From positions 209,524-273,523 of the forward strand of contig JALCQR010000003.1 of assembly GCA_022651385.1 (NCBI GenBank): 64,000 nt of DNA, given 5' to 3'. Under the pieces are notes generated by a model. That model made no database searches. It was not told where the DNA came from and saw only the letters and a list, made by a program, of their open reading frames with translations. The position numbers and the translations under genes are program-made. Every line of letters starts with the position of its first letter. The stretch's first letter is position 1. This document shows positions 39,737-49,262 of the stretch, one piece after another. The DNA is from Clostridia bacterium (GTDB lineage Bacteria; Bacillota; Clostridia; Lachnospirales; Anaerotignaceae).

Positions 39737-41872
39737 TTAATCGGTTTCTACATCCGAATCCTCATCATTATCTATTTCCAAATTCATGTTACTGTCTATT
39801 CCTGAATCAACGTTATCATCATTAATTTTAAATATGCCTACAAGGTCTTTAAGGCTTTGAGCCTGAGCGTTCAGCTCTTCGCTTGAAGCGGCACTTTCCT
39901 CAGATGTAGCAGAATTTGTCTGAACAACAGATGTAATTTGGTCAATTCCCTGTGTTACCTGCTGAATTGAGAGCGCCTCATCATTTGACGCCTGCGAAAT
40001 TTTATTAATTAATTCGGCTGTTTTTTTAGTGCTTTCTATAATTTTGTCAAGAGACTGCGCCGTAGACTGAGCAATTTTTGTACCGTTTTGGACTGAATTA
40101 ATGGAGCCCTTTATTAATTCAGCCGTACTTCTTGCAGCTTCAGTGCTTTTATTTGCAAGATTTCTTACTTCATCAGCTACAACGGCAAAGCCTTTTCCGG
40201 CATCTCCGGCTCTTGCAGCTTCAATTGCAGCATTCAAAGCAAGAATATTTGTCTGGAACGCAATGTCCTCAATTGTTTTAATTATTTTTCCTATTTCATT
40301 TGATGAATGGCTTATATCATCCATAGCAGTCATCATTTGTTTCATATGTTCATTTCCGCTTTCCACTTCTGAAGTTGATACATCTGCAAGATTGCTTACA
40401 TCAGACGCATTTTTAGCGGTTATATTAATCTTTTCTGATATTTCGGCCATTGTTGCCGAGAGTTTCTCAATCTCAGATGCCTGCTCTGTAGAACCCTGTG
40501 CAAGAGTCTGCGACGCTTCCGAAACTTGGTCAGAACCGCTTGCAACTTGGTCTGAGGCAGCACCTATTTCAAAAAATGTACTGCTTAGAGTATGTCTTAT
40601 GTTTTCCAGTGATGTCTTAATTTTAGCAAATTCGCCCACATAATCATGCTGAAGCTCAAACACAAGATTTCCGACTGCTATCTGGTCAAGCACCGATGTT
40701 ACTTCGTCAATATATTTTTTATATTCCTTAAGCCTGTCAACAGTTCTTGACAGCGCGAACGCAACCTGCCCTATTTCATCCTTGGATTTTACATCAACCT
40801 GCATATCAAGATTTCCGTCTGCGATTTCGTCCGCAATTCTCCGAAGCTTTTGAAGAGGATTTACTATACTTTTTGAAACCAAAGTTATACAAAGAGCCAT
40901 TAATATAAGGGCAATTATAAATATAACCAAAATTGTTTTCAAAACACTGTCAAAAGTGCTGTTAAACTCACTTTCCGGAAGTCCTGTTGCAACCACCCAT
41001 CCGGTATCGCCGATTTTAGATACGTATCCATGATTTGTTTGTCCCATAGCGGTATAAGTAATGGCACCCTCTTTTTGGTTTTTCATGGCATCCACAATAT
41101 TATCAGACATTCCTGCATCTGCGATATTTTTGTCTTTAAGTGTTTTATCAGGGTGATAAATAAGCTGGCCCTCAGATGTGGCAAGCATATAAAATCCCGT
41201 GTTTCCAAGTTTATATTTGCTTATTGTTTGGTAAAGGTTATCCAATGAAAAATCAATTCCGGCAACACCCAAAAGTTTTTCTTTTTCGTATACCGGAGCA
41301 ATTACACTTACAATCCACTTATTTGTGACTGTATCCTGATAAGGTTCTGTTATAGTTACTTTTTTATTTTTAATAATATCTTTATACCATGGCCGGCTTG
41401 TGACATCCCAACCTGAACCGGATACGTATCCGTCTGATTGTATAAGCTGACTGGAATCAATGTCTGCACTCCACGCAACCTCTATATTATTCGGATCTGT
41501 TTTTTGGACATTTACAAGTGTGCTTTTTACATCTTCGTAATTATCGGAATCAGTAATCTTAACACCCGGAGTTGTTTTTAAAAACAGATTTTCAAACTGT
41601 GAGTTTGCTGCCATTTGCTTTGATATTTCGGTATACTTTGAAAAATAGCTGCTAATTTCATAGGATGCAGACTGTGACTTAGACTGCAAATCTTCATTTG
41701 TCAAATAGTTTACCGACTGTTTGACATTTGAAAGAATTGCCACTATTGCTACACAAAATACAATTACTGCCGCTCCTCCAATTAAAAGCAGCATTTTGGT
41801 AAGCAATTTTCTCTTCATAACATTATTTGTACTTTTCTGATAGATTTCCGTTACCATGTTTTCCCGGACCAT
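39737..41872 (-). CDS. Methyl-accepting chemotaxis protein with dCache sensor
   Basis: About 711 residues. TM1 near residues 27-50 ([19 protein letters not shown]) is followed by an extracellular dCache_1 double-PAS sensor ([46 protein letters not shown]), TM2 (about 310-335), HAMP ([18 protein letters not shown]), and the long cytoplasmic signalling coil with the conserved tip [20 protein letters not shown]. It controls CheA. The start is the ATG at 41872 after GGAGTGATAGTT. The ligand is probably a small amine or acid, as for many dCache receptors, but not shown. Confidence 0.93.
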   Translation of the reverse strand: MVRENMVTEIYQKSTNNVMKRKLLTKMLLLIGGAAVIVFCVAIVAILSNVKQSVNYLTNEDLQSKSQSASYEISSYFSKYTEISKQMAANSQFENLFLKTTPGVKITDSDNYEDVKSTLVNVQKTDPNNIEVAWSADIDSSQLIQSDGYVSGSGWDVTSRPWYKDIIKNKKVTITEPYQDTVTNKWIVSVIAPVYEKEKLLGVAGIDFSLDNLYQTISKYKLGNTGFYMLATSEGQLIYHPDKTLKDKNIADAGMSDNIVDAMKNQKEGAITYTAMGQTNHGYVSKIGDTGWVVATGLPESEFNSTFDSVLKTILVIFIIALILMALCITLVSKSIVNPLQKLRRIADEIADGNLDMQVDVKSKDEIGQVAFALSRTVDRLKEYKKYIDEVTSVLDQIAVGNLVFELQHDYVGEFAKIKTSLENIRHTLSSTFFEIGAASDQVASGSDQVSEASQTLAQGSTEQASEIEKLSATMAEISEKINITAKNASDVSNLADVSTSEVESGNEHMKQMMTAMDDISHSSNEIGKIIKTIEDIAFQTNILALNAAIEAARAGDAGKGFAVVADEVRNLANKSTEAARSTAELIKGSINSVQNGTKIAQSTAQSLDKIIESTKKTAELINKISQASNDEALSIQQVTQGIDQITSVVQTNSATSEESAASSEELNAQAQSLKDLVGIFKINDDNVDSGIDSNMNLEIDNDEDSDVETD

Positions 41873-42128
41873 AACTATCACTCCATTTCAACCATTATTT
41901 TACTTCTATGTATATATTCGACATTTTTTATATAAAAATAAGCCGGCCTTTTCATTATAAGATGAGAAAAGCAGTTATTTTTAAGTTATATCATGAAACC
42001 GCTAAATCAATTGCACAATGCAAAGAATTTATTAAAACCGTGCAAAAATGAATAATAATTAACATTCTTCCTTTTTTCGATAAAAAATGTTATTATTAAA
42101 TTATAATTTATAATAAAGGGGAATCAAA

Positions 42129-42983
42129 ATGAAGAGTGCTATCGGAACAAGAGAAAACATTAAGGTAATAGAACAATATGAAAAAGGCGGGCTTAAAGTT
42201 GAGGTTCTCGAATACCAGCAGCTTTTGGGCATATCAAACACCGCAATGGCACAGACAATGTATTTTATGGGAAAACAAAACGTCCGTGTAAGACAGATTG
42301 CTTTATACTTAAACAATGAAAAGGTAACTGTAGAAAGAGGAGCAATGAGTTATTTTCAGGGCAATCTCGAAATGGTAAGCGGTGTCACAATGGGAAATAT
42401 GCTTGGCAGAATGATGAGAGGTGCCGTAACCGGCGAGCAAATGGCACAGCCTGAATACAAAGGCACTGGAATGTTGGTTCTCGAACCGTCATTCAAACAT
42501 TTTCTCGTACTTGAGCTTGGCAAAGGCGAAGGAATAATTGTGGACGACGGCATGTTTTACTGTGCCCAAGGCAGTGTAACCGTCCATGCCGTTGCACAGA
42601 AGAACATTTCATCGGCGCTTCTCGGCGGAGAAACTCTTTTCCAAATGGAGCTTATAGGCCCGGGACTAATTATTCTTGAGTCGGAAGTACCTATGTGCGA
42701 AATTGACATAATGGACCTTCAAAACGACACTCTTAAAGTAGACGGCAACTTTGCTGTACTGCGTTCAAGTTCGCTTCAGTTTACAGTTGAGAGGAGTGCC
42801 AAAACTCTTATAGGCTCTGCCGTAAGCGGTGAAGGACTTGTAAATGTTTACCGCGGAACGGGACAGGTTTGGCTTGCACCTACTATCAAAGTTTATGACA
42901 CTCTTGCAAAAGCATCATCGTTTGGCCTTACAAGCACAAAAGCGCTTAACATGAACACAAGCAATTCAAAAAACAAAAAATAA
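42129..42983 (+). CDS. AIM24 family protein
   Basis: 284 residues, AIM24/TIGR00266 family: a jelly-roll-like beta protein with repeated GxGxIxLEP-type strands (GTGMLVLEPSFKHFLVLELGKGEGIIVDDGMFYCAQGSVTVHAV, GEGLVNVYRGTGQVWLAP). The family is widespread in bacteria, often next to TerD genes, with no defined function. Here the Ter cluster begins about 0.8 kb downstream, consistent with that association. RBS AAAGGGG. Confidence 0.88.
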   Translation: MKSAIGTRENIKVIEQYEKGGLKVEVLEYQQLLGISNTAMAQTMYFMGKQNVRVRQIALYLNNEKVTVERGAMSYFQGNLEMVSGVTMGNMLGRMMRGAVTGEQMAQPEYKGTGMLVLEPSFKHFLVLELGKGEGIIVDDGMFYCAQGSVTVHAVAQKNISSALLGGETLFQMELIGPGLIILESEVPMCEIDIMDLQNDTLKVDGNFAVLRSSSLQFTVERSAKTLIGSAVSGEGLVNVYRGTGQVWLAPTIKVYDTLAKASSFGLTSTKALNMNTSNSKNKK

Positions 42984-43057
42984 ACTGTAATTAGTTTAAA
43001 ACAGGTTTTTGGAATATAATATATAAAGGAACTATTTTTAAGAGGAAGGCATTAAAA

Positions 43058-43432
43058 ATGCGGAGCAACATAAAAAAGGCCATAAATACAGCTTTGGTAA
43101 TATGGACTGTAATTGTATTATTTATCGTTTATAGAAATTTGGAATTTCCGTTTGTTTTTCAATTCGTAGTCGGCTACGTGATATGTTCAATATTAACAGC
43201 ATTGTATATATTAATAACAATATTTATGAATATAAGAAAAGAAAAATGGAATACAATAAGAATGGTTATTCCTAAATTTATTATTATTTATTTTGTAATT
43301 TGGGTTTTGAATATTTTGATAACTTTTTTAAAAACAGGTGAATTAAAAATAACAGATAAGATTTTTATTTCCGTAATTCTTGCATTTTGTTTAACTTTTG
43401 GTGAATTGACATATGAAAAAAAGAACAAATAA
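43058..43432 (+). CDS. Small four-helix membrane protein
   Basis: 124 residues with four hydrophobic helices (about 10-28, 32-56, 68-90, 100-116) and basic loops. No family is recognised. RBS AAGAGGAAGGC. It is followed by a terminator hairpin (43440-43461) that has been duplicated by element R2. It is convergent with the HAD gene. Confidence 0.7.
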   Translation: MRSNIKKAINTALVIWTVIVLFIVYRNLEFPFVFQFVVGYVICSILTALYILITIFMNIRKEKWNTIRMVIPKFIIIYFVIWVLNILITFLKTGELKITDKIFISVILAFCLTFGELTYEKKNK

Positions 43433-43438
43433 CAAACA

Positions 43439-43461
43439 TGGGAAGTCAATATAACTTCCCT
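43439..43461. terminator. Left copy of duplicated terminator flanking element R2
   Basis: The hairpin GGGAAGTcaatatAACTTCCC directly follows the membrane-protein gene. It recurs with one mismatch at 43706-43728. Confidence 0.75.
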
Positions 43462-43705
43462 CAGTGTGTAGAAAAACGTATCAAAAATAAAATTGCACAA
43501 AAGAATAAATTTAGGGGAGCTTTTTCACTTGCAAAAAAGCTCCCCTAACCTTTTAAAAATACGCTTATAAGCAAATTAAGACCTTGAGACTCTGTCTCAA
43601 ACTCTGCCAGCCTTTAAAAAGGTCGGCTTTAAACTTTGATAGGCTTCGCCTAAATAAATATTTTTGTGCAGAATTACTTTTAACGATAACTTTTTCGACA
43701 GTCTG
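43462..43705 (-). mobile_element. R2: ~244-bp modular palindromic element, inverted copy of R1
   Basis: The minus strand begins CAGACTGTCGAAAAAG (complement of 43690-43705) and runs collinear with 9239-9488 through all internal modules (GCACAAAAAT, the GGCGAAGCC arm, GAGTTTGAGACAGAGTCTCA, CTTATAAGCG, the GGGGAGC...GCTCCCC hairpin, ending in TTTTTCTACACACTG). It is non-coding. It is flanked by a 22-23 bp direct repeat that is the local bidirectional terminator, an arrangement equivalent to R1 but at an unrelated terminator sequence. Confidence 0.65.
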
Positions 43706-43728
43706 TGGGAAGTCAATATGACTTCCCT
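43706..43728 (-). terminator. Right copy of duplicated terminator, serving the HAD gene
   Basis: GGGAAGTcaatatGACTTCCC, 8 bases after the HAD gene stop on the minus strand. Confidence 0.7.
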
Positions 43729-43736
43729 GATACATT

Positions 43737-44501
43737 TCAGCATTTTAAAATATATTCCAACACATATTCCAACACAAACTCAGACATAAGCCTTTCATCA
43801 GGCACTGCTATCCCGCCTGACACCATTTCCTTCATATTGCTCGGATAAAAAGAAATATCTGCATTATTAAGCATAGGAATATCAAAATCGCTGTCTCCCG
43901 CAGCAATTACTTCTTCAAAACCAAATTTTTCTTTAATTCGTTTAACTGCTGTTCCCTTATTAAGTATTTTAGGCACGGCATATATTTTAATGCCGTTTGT
44001 AAAAATATTAACTATACTTTTATCTATATTTTCAGCCAGAATTTTCATTGTTTTTTCAGAATTTGACGACTTTGTAAACACAAAAAGACCGTCGACAAGT
44101 CTTACGTCAAGAGTACGGTTTAAATCTTTTTCAAGAAGTTTTGAGGCTTTTTCAAGCTCCGGCATACACTCCGAAATAAGTTTCAATGACTCGTTTTTCC
44201 ATACTTTGTCTTCTTTTCCGTCTACAAGCAATGTCCCGCCGTTTGAGACAACAGCCGTTTTGGGGCTCCAGCTTTTATTAAACGTTATCCTGTTATACTG
44301 CTGAACAGACCTTGTTGAAACAGGTATAAAGCAAACTTCGTTTCTTGCCTTATCAAGCAATGTATAAGTTTTTTCAGTCATATACGAAACTATTTTTTCG
44401 TTATAAATTTCCGCCGTGATTTTTTTTTCGCCTATATCCCTTTTATGAGAATATATTAAAGTGTTATCCAAATCAGACAAAAACGCAATCTTTTCATTCA
44501 T
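43737..44501 (-). CDS. HAD-family phosphatase of the Ter cluster
   Basis: 254 residues of Cof-type HAD hydrolase. Motif I is FLSDLDNTLIYSHKR (nucleophile and acid Asp), then VSTRSVQQYNRI (motif II Ser/Thr region), a C2-type cap, Lys in NKGTAVKRIKEKFG, and motif IV AAGDSDFDIPML. The DLDxTLIYS opening and the TRSxxQYxRI stretch resemble the HAD enzymes that accompany the TRSP/StiP genes in Ter operons, so it probably dephosphorylates the metabolite made by that set. The function is inferred. RBS AAGGA. Confidence 0.8.
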   Translation of the reverse strand: MNEKIAFLSDLDNTLIYSHKRDIGEKKITAEIYNEKIVSYMTEKTYTLLDKARNEVCFIPVSTRSVQQYNRITFNKSWSPKTAVVSNGGTLLVDGKEDKVWKNESLKLISECMPELEKASKLLEKDLNRTLDVRLVDGLFVFTKSSNSEKTMKILAENIDKSIVNIFTNGIKIYAVPKILNKGTAVKRIKEKFGFEEVIAAGDSDFDIPMLNNADISFYPSNMKEMVSGGIAVPDERLMSEFVLEYVLEYILKC

Positions 44502-44546
44502 ATTTTTTATCCTTAAAAACTAAAAAGCTAAACGTAAATGTTTTGT

Positions 44547-44676
44547 GGCGAAGCCTGTCAAAGTTTAGTTCAAGCCTTTTAGTACCGCAAAGATGTGCGG
44601 ACGCCGCAGGCGGATTTTGCTTTAGCAAAATTACTGAAAATGAAGGCCGGCTCTAAACTTTATTACAGGCTTCGCC
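44547..44676. repeat. 130-bp imperfect palindrome with internal hairpin module
   Basis: The left arm GGCGAAGCCTGTCAAAGTTT pairs with the right arm AAACTTTATTACAGGCTTCGCC-type sequence (44653-44676). The centre (44573-44647) is a 75-bp module identical to 53474-53548 that holds three small hairpins (CCGCAAAGATGTGCGG, CGCCGCAGGCG, TTTTGCTTTAGCAAAA). The outer arms belong to the R1/R2 repeat family. It lies just after the ATPase stop and could end that transcript. Confidence 0.75.
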
Positions 44677-44685
44677 TGAAAAACC

Positions 44686-47328
44686 TTACTTTCTATTAAA
44701 TATTAATTTTCTTATTACGTCAACCGGATACATAGTAAACGCCATAACTATTACTATAAACCAGCCCTGAGCTCCGAATCTCGTACAGCTGAAAACTTCG
44801 CCTATTACTCCGCCTACGCTTACAAGCACAACCTGAACAATCATTATAAGGAACCATACTTTAATAAATGTCGGGTTTTCTTTGATATGCTCAAAAACAT
44901 CAAGTGAATCACTTCTTACGTTAAGTGCATTTACCATAAATGCAAACACGAACATTGCGAAAAAGCCGGTATAGAACTGTGCTTCAGTTTTAAAGAATGT
45001 AGCAAAAAACGGTACTTTAAACCACACAAGGCTCAATATTGTAAGCCAGCCGCTCATTATAAGTATCTGAGTCATCATAGGCTTGCTTATTATGCTCTCA
45101 TCTCTTCTTCTCGGCTTATCATGCATATATTTTTCAAGAGCAGGCTCACCGGCAAACATTATAGACGCAAGTGAATCCATGCAAAGATTTATCCAAAGAA
45201 GATGTGTTACCTTAAGCGGCGCCTCAATACCTATAAACGGACAGATAGCCGATACGAGAACAGCTGCTACGTTTATTACAAGCTGCATTTTACAGAATTT
45301 CAGTATATTTATATAAAGTGTTCTGCCGTACCATACAGCATTTTTAATTGAATTAAAGTTATCGTCAAGTATAACAAGTTTTCCGGCTTCTTTTGCAACT
45401 TCTGTTCCGCTGCCCATGGCAAAGCCAACATCAGCTCTTTTAAGAGCAGGGCTGTCGTTTACACCGTCGCCCGTCATTCCTACTACAAGATTTTCTTCCT
45501 GACAAAGTTTTACCATACGGCTTTTATCCGTAGGCAGTGCCCTTGAAATAACCTTAATATTTTTAAGCTTGCCTTTTATTTCCTCATCGCTCATAGCGTT
45601 AAGCTCTGCCGATGTAAACGCAAGGTCCGTACCTTCCGAATAGAGTCCTGCTTCTTTGGCTATAGCAACAGCTGTTTCTTTTCTGTCACCTGTTATCATT
45701 ACAACCTGTATTCCGGCATTTTGTACTTCTTTAATGGCCTCTTTTGCTTCTGGTCTTACATCATCTCTTATGCCTACAAATCCTACAAGCACAACATCGT
45801 CATTTATATTGTCATCCACCATTTCAGACGCACTGTAGCCAAATGCAAGCACACGCATCGCCCTGTTTGCAAGCTCGTCTATCTTGCTGTTAACTTTGTT
45901 AATATCAAGCGGTTTCTCGTTTCCGTCCAAGTCCAGATACTTCTTGGCTTTTGCCAAAATTTTCTCCGGAGCGCCCTTATAAAATGTACGCTTCATGCCG
46001 CCTAAATAGGACTGCGAAAATTTATTTGCGCTGTTAAATTCCTGTTCATCCGTTACATTGCATTCCGGATTGTCGGAAAGTATCTTATACGTTTCCTCAC
46101 CTAAAAACTGCAAAAGCGCACGGTCTGTCATATTTCCGCCTACAACATTATGGCTGCTGTCAAACATTGCGCCTGTGTTTTTGCCAATGCACAAGTCAAG
46201 ATTTCCTTTTATTTCGGAAGCCTCTTTTGATTTTTTAATATCCAGTTCTTTTGCAGCGCCGTCAAAGAAATTGACAACCTCAAGCTGGCCTTTTGTAATT
46301 GTGCCTGTTTTATCACTGAAAAGTATGTTAAGAGAGCCTGCTGTTTCAATACCTATTGATTTTCTTACAAGCACGTTTACTTTATACAATTTTCCTGTGT
46401 TCTGCATAAGCACAAGCGCTATTACAAGCGGCAGGCCTTCGGGAACGGCACACACAATTATCGTAATCGCAACCGACACGGCGTCCATTAAATTTTTGAG
46501 TATAACAACCCATCCGAATGTAAAGTAAGCGCTAACACCGCCGGCCAATACAATATAATGTATAAAATATGCCAAAGCAATAACTATACCTCCGGCATAA
46601 CCGAATACCGAAATCTGGTGGGCAAGTTTATTAAGCTTAACTTTAAGCGGAGAATCAGGCTCTTTGTCTTCCATATCCTCGGCCATTTTGCCCATCATTG
46701 TTTTTTGGCCGACTTTTTGCACTTCCATATAGCCTTCGCCGTCAAGAACTGTAGCGCCTCTGAAAAGGCTGTGTTTATCCACAAACGTATCGCCGGTTAT
46801 ATTTTCCGGCATTTTAAAATTCTCATCTGCGGCTGTTTTTTTACATTCCTCAGCTTCTCCGTTAAGAACGCTGTTGTCAACGTCAAGCTTTCCGTCGGCA
46901 AGAACACCGTCGGCAAGTATTTTGTCTCCGGCCTGAAGCACAATTACATCGCCTACAACAATATCGTCCACCTCAACAACCGTAAGCACTCCGCCTCTTA
47001 TTACTTTTGCGACATCTTTTTTCTGTGACTGTTTAAGTTTTCTGTAAGCGTCATCATTAGCAACACCTGTTTTTGCGGAAACAAAGTTTACAAGCAAAAC
47101 AGCTACAATTGTTCCCACAGGCTCATACCAGTCTGTCTGTCCGAAGAAAAACATTATAATCATTATAACCGCAATAACGCAAAGCACCCTTATCATAGGG
47201 TCCTCAAAGCCTTCCATAAACTGCTGCCAGAAAGTCTGAGGCTCCGACTCTTTAATCGCGTTGGAACCGTATTTAGCACGGCTTTCCTCTATCTGCTTAT
47301 CTGTAAGGCCGGTAAATTTTTTGTTCAT
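44686..47328 (-). CDS. P2-type calcium-transporting ATPase
   Basis: 880 residues. Cation ATPase N-terminal domain (LTDKQIEESRAKYGSNAIKE), actuator TGE-like segment (VLNGEAEECK), TM4 ion site VPEGLPLVIALVL, the phosphorylation site SDKTGTITKG (Asp about 339), the nucleotide-binding KGAPEKIL, MITGDRKETAVAIAKEAGL, the hinge MTGDGVNDSPALKRADVGFAMG, and six C-terminal TM helices. PEGLP with INLCMDSLAS indicates a Ca pump of SERCA/PMCA type. Next to calcium-binding TerD proteins it fits a Ca-linked stress module. Confidence 0.92.
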   Translation of the reverse strand: MNKKFTGLTDKQIEESRAKYGSNAIKESEPQTFWQQFMEGFEDPMIRVLCVIAVIMIIMFFFGQTDWYEPVGTIVAVLLVNFVSAKTGVANDDAYRKLKQSQKKDVAKVIRGGVLTVVEVDDIVVGDVIVLQAGDKILADGVLADGKLDVDNSVLNGEAEECKKTAADENFKMPENITGDTFVDKHSLFRGATVLDGEGYMEVQKVGQKTMMGKMAEDMEDKEPDSPLKVKLNKLAHQISVFGYAGGIVIALAYFIHYIVLAGGVSAYFTFGWVVILKNLMDAVSVAITIIVCAVPEGLPLVIALVLMQNTGKLYKVNVLVRKSIGIETAGSLNILFSDKTGTITKGQLEVVNFFDGAAKELDIKKSKEASEIKGNLDLCIGKNTGAMFDSSHNVVGGNMTDRALLQFLGEETYKILSDNPECNVTDEQEFNSANKFSQSYLGGMKRTFYKGAPEKILAKAKKYLDLDGNEKPLDINKVNSKIDELANRAMRVLAFGYSASEMVDDNINDDVVLVGFVGIRDDVRPEAKEAIKEVQNAGIQVVMITGDRKETAVAIAKEAGLYSEGTDLAFTSAELNAMSDEEIKGKLKNIKVISRALPTDKSRMVKLCQEENLVVGMTGDGVNDSPALKRADVGFAMGSGTEVAKEAGKLVILDDNFNSIKNAVWYGRTLYINILKFCKMQLVINVAAVLVSAICPFIGIEAPLKVTHLLWINLCMDSLASIMFAGEPALEKYMHDKPRRRDESIISKPMMTQILIMSGWLTILSLVWFKVPFFATFFKTEAQFYTGFFAMFVFAFMVNALNVRSDSLDVFEHIKENPTFIKVWFLIMIVQVVLVSVGGVIGEVFSCTRFGAQGWFIVIVMAFTMYPVDVIRKLIFNRK

Positions 47329-47365
47329 TTGTTTTCTCTCTTTCTGTAAAAATATATGGTATTTT

Positions 47366-47396
47366 AAAAAGGGGATAGTCAGTACAGGTTATCCCC
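47366..47396 (-). terminator. Terminator between the terD genes and the ATPase gene
   Basis: On the minus strand the stem GGGGATA (47390-47396) / TATCCCC (47371-47377) is followed by TTTTTAAAAT. It should limit readthrough from the terD operon. Confidence 0.65.
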
Positions 47397-47421
47397 CCTG
47401 ATATCAATATTTAATCCATTC

Positions 47422-48012
47422 TTACTTAAATCTTCCCGCAAGCTCACCTATGCTTCCGTCATTTGTAGCCTGACCTATGGCGTTAAACTTCCATTCTTCG
47501 TCATGGCGGTATATTTCACCGAAAATCATTGCCGTCATGCCTTCATAGTTTTCAGAAAGATTATATTTGCATAATTCTTTGTTGTTTCTTGCGTCAACTA
47601 TTCTTATAAAAGCATTTTTTATAAGCCCGAAATGCTGATGTCTTTTTTCAGCCTGATAAATATTTACAACCACAACTATTCTGTCATATTCCTTAGGTAC
47701 CATTGAAAGGTCTACGGCTATCTGCTCGTCGTCGCCTTCTCCTTCGCCTGTAAGGTTATCTCCCATATGAATAACAGAATTTGATTTGTGTGTTAAATTT
47801 CCGAAATACACAATATCGCTTTTATCTGTAAGCTTACCGTCTTTAAGCAGAAAAGCCGTTGCGTCACAGTCAATATCCTGCGGCTTAGGGGCAAAAAATC
47901 CTCTTCTTTTTTGCTCAACTTCATCCCATCCGAGGCCTACTATCATTCGGCTGAGGCCCGCGCTTTCTTTTGTAAGGCTAATTTTCTGGCCTTTTTGCAA
48001 ACTGATTGCCAT
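47422..48012 (-). CDS. TerD-family protein 1 (divergent)
   Basis: 196 residues, TerD fold: QKGQKISLTKE start, [30 protein letters not shown] (calcium-binding acidic loop). Compared with the two copies upstream, the first calcium loop is altered: GWDEVEQKRRGFFAPKPQDIDCDATAFLL has an insertion and replaces DFDLD by DIDCD, so metal binding may be weakened or changed. It is the last gene of the rhomboid-yceG-telA-terD operon. RBS AAGGAGG. Confidence 0.93.
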   Translation of the reverse strand: MAISLQKGQKISLTKESAGLSRMIVGLGWDEVEQKRRGFFAPKPQDIDCDATAFLLKDGKLTDKSDIVYFGNLTHKSNSVIHMGDNLTGEGEGDDEQIAVDLSMVPKEYDRIVVVVNIYQAEKRHQHFGLIKNAFIRIVDARNNKELCKYNLSENYEGMTAMIFGEIYRHDEEWKFNAIGQATNDGSIGELAGRFK

Positions 48013-48033
48013 TTGTTGTTCCTCCTTGGATAC

Positions 48034-48615
48034 TTATTGAGTCTCAATACCGTAATTTGCACAAAGAGCAGCAAGTCCGCCTTGGAATCCGCTGCCTATG
48101 GCATTAAACTTCCACTCACTGCCGCTTTTGTAAATCTCACCTGCAATAACAGCAGTCTCAATTGAGAAATCTTCTCCCAAGTCGTAGCGGATAAGCTCCT
48201 GATTTGTGGATTCATCCACAATACGGATATACGCATTTGAAACCTGTCCGAAATTCTGTTTGCGGCTGTCGGCCTCATAAATTGTTGCAGAAAACGCTAT
48301 TTTGCTGATATCTTCAGGTACTTTTGAAAGGTCAACTTTTATCTGCTCGTCGTCGCCTTCTCCTTCGCCTGTTAGGTTATCTCCCATATGCTGTACGGCT
48401 CCGCTTTTATGCTTAAGGTTGCCGTAAAACACAAACTCGTCCTGCGAAGGCACTTTTCCGTTTTCGCCGAGAAGAAACGCAGCCGTATCAAGGTCAAAGT
48501 CGGCGCCGCCGTCATATTTATTAACATCCCATCCAAGACCTACAAGTATATTTTTAAGCCCCGGATTTCCTTTCGTAAGACTTACTTTCTGGCCTTTCTG
48601 TAAATTAATTGGCAT
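48034..48615 (-). CDS. TerD-family calcium-binding stress protein 2
   Basis: 193 residues: [27 protein letters not shown], the acidic [56 protein letters not shown], and [20 protein letters not shown]. TerD proteins bind two calcium ions and appear in tellurite, phage and stress-resistance loci. It is very similar to the following paralogue (48659-49240). RBS AAAAGGAGAG. Confidence 0.95.
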   Translation of the reverse strand: MPINLQKGQKVSLTKGNPGLKNILVGLGWDVNKYDGGADFDLDTAAFLLGENGKVPSQDEFVFYGNLKHKSGAVQHMGDNLTGEGEGDDEQIKVDLSKVPEDISKIAFSATIYEADSRKQNFGQVSNAYIRIVDESTNQELIRYDLGEDFSIETAVIAGEIYKSGSEWKFNAIGSGFQGGLAALCANYGIETQ

Positions 48616-48658
48616 TATATTCTCTCCTTTTTAATTTGTATAAGTATCCGCGTTTTAA

Positions 48659-49240
48659 TTATTCGGTTTCTATACCGTAATTTGCGCAAAGAGCTGCAAG
48701 CCCGCCTTGGAATCCGCTGCCAACGGCGTTAAACTTCCAATCTCCGTTCATCTTATAAATTTCACCTACAACAACAGCGGTCTCAATTGAGAAATCTTCT
48801 CCAAGGTCATATCTTATAATATTTTCGCCTGTATCCTCATCAACAATATGAATAAATGAGTTTGAAACCTGTCCGAAATTCTGATTGCGGCTGTCGGCTT
48901 CGTATATTGTAACTGTAATTGCTATTTTATTTATGCTATCAGGCACTTTTGAAAGGTCAATTTTAATCTGTTCGTCATCGCCTTCGCCCTCGCCTGTAAG
49001 ATTATCCCCCATATGCTGTACGGCTCCTCTTTTATGCTTGAGATTTCCGTAGAACACAAAATCTTCCGGTGCCGGGCATTTGCCGTTCTCGCCTACAAGA
49101 AACGCCGAAGCGTCAAGGTCGAAATCAGCGCCGCCGCTATATTTGTTAACATCCCAACCAAGGCCGACCAAAATATGCTTTAGGCTTGGATTTCCCTTCG
49201 TAAGACTTACTTTCTGACCCTTTTTCAAATTAATTGGCAT
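48659..49240 (-). CDS. TerD-family calcium-binding stress protein 3
   Basis: 193 residues with all calcium-loop residues ([42 protein letters not shown]) and the family C terminus [18 protein letters not shown]. It is nearly the same as TerD 2, so the trio arose by local duplication. It is first of the three in transcription order, after telA. RBS AGGAGG. Confidence 0.95.
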   Translation of the reverse strand: MPINLKKGQKVSLTKGNPSLKHILVGLGWDVNKYSGGADFDLDASAFLVGENGKCPAPEDFVFYGNLKHKRGAVQHMGDNLTGEGEGDDEQIKIDLSKVPDSINKIAITVTIYEADSRNQNFGQVSNSFIHIVDEDTGENIIRYDLGEDFSIETAVVVGEIYKMNGDWKFNAVGSGFQGGLAALCANYGIETE

Positions 49241-49262
49241 GGTATATTCCTCCTATCATATA

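Noticed and set aside
44547..44676. The palindrome was considered as a rho-independent terminator only.
   Set aside because: The stem is far too long and shares exact modules with another locus, so it is described as a repeat; a terminator role is possible but secondary.
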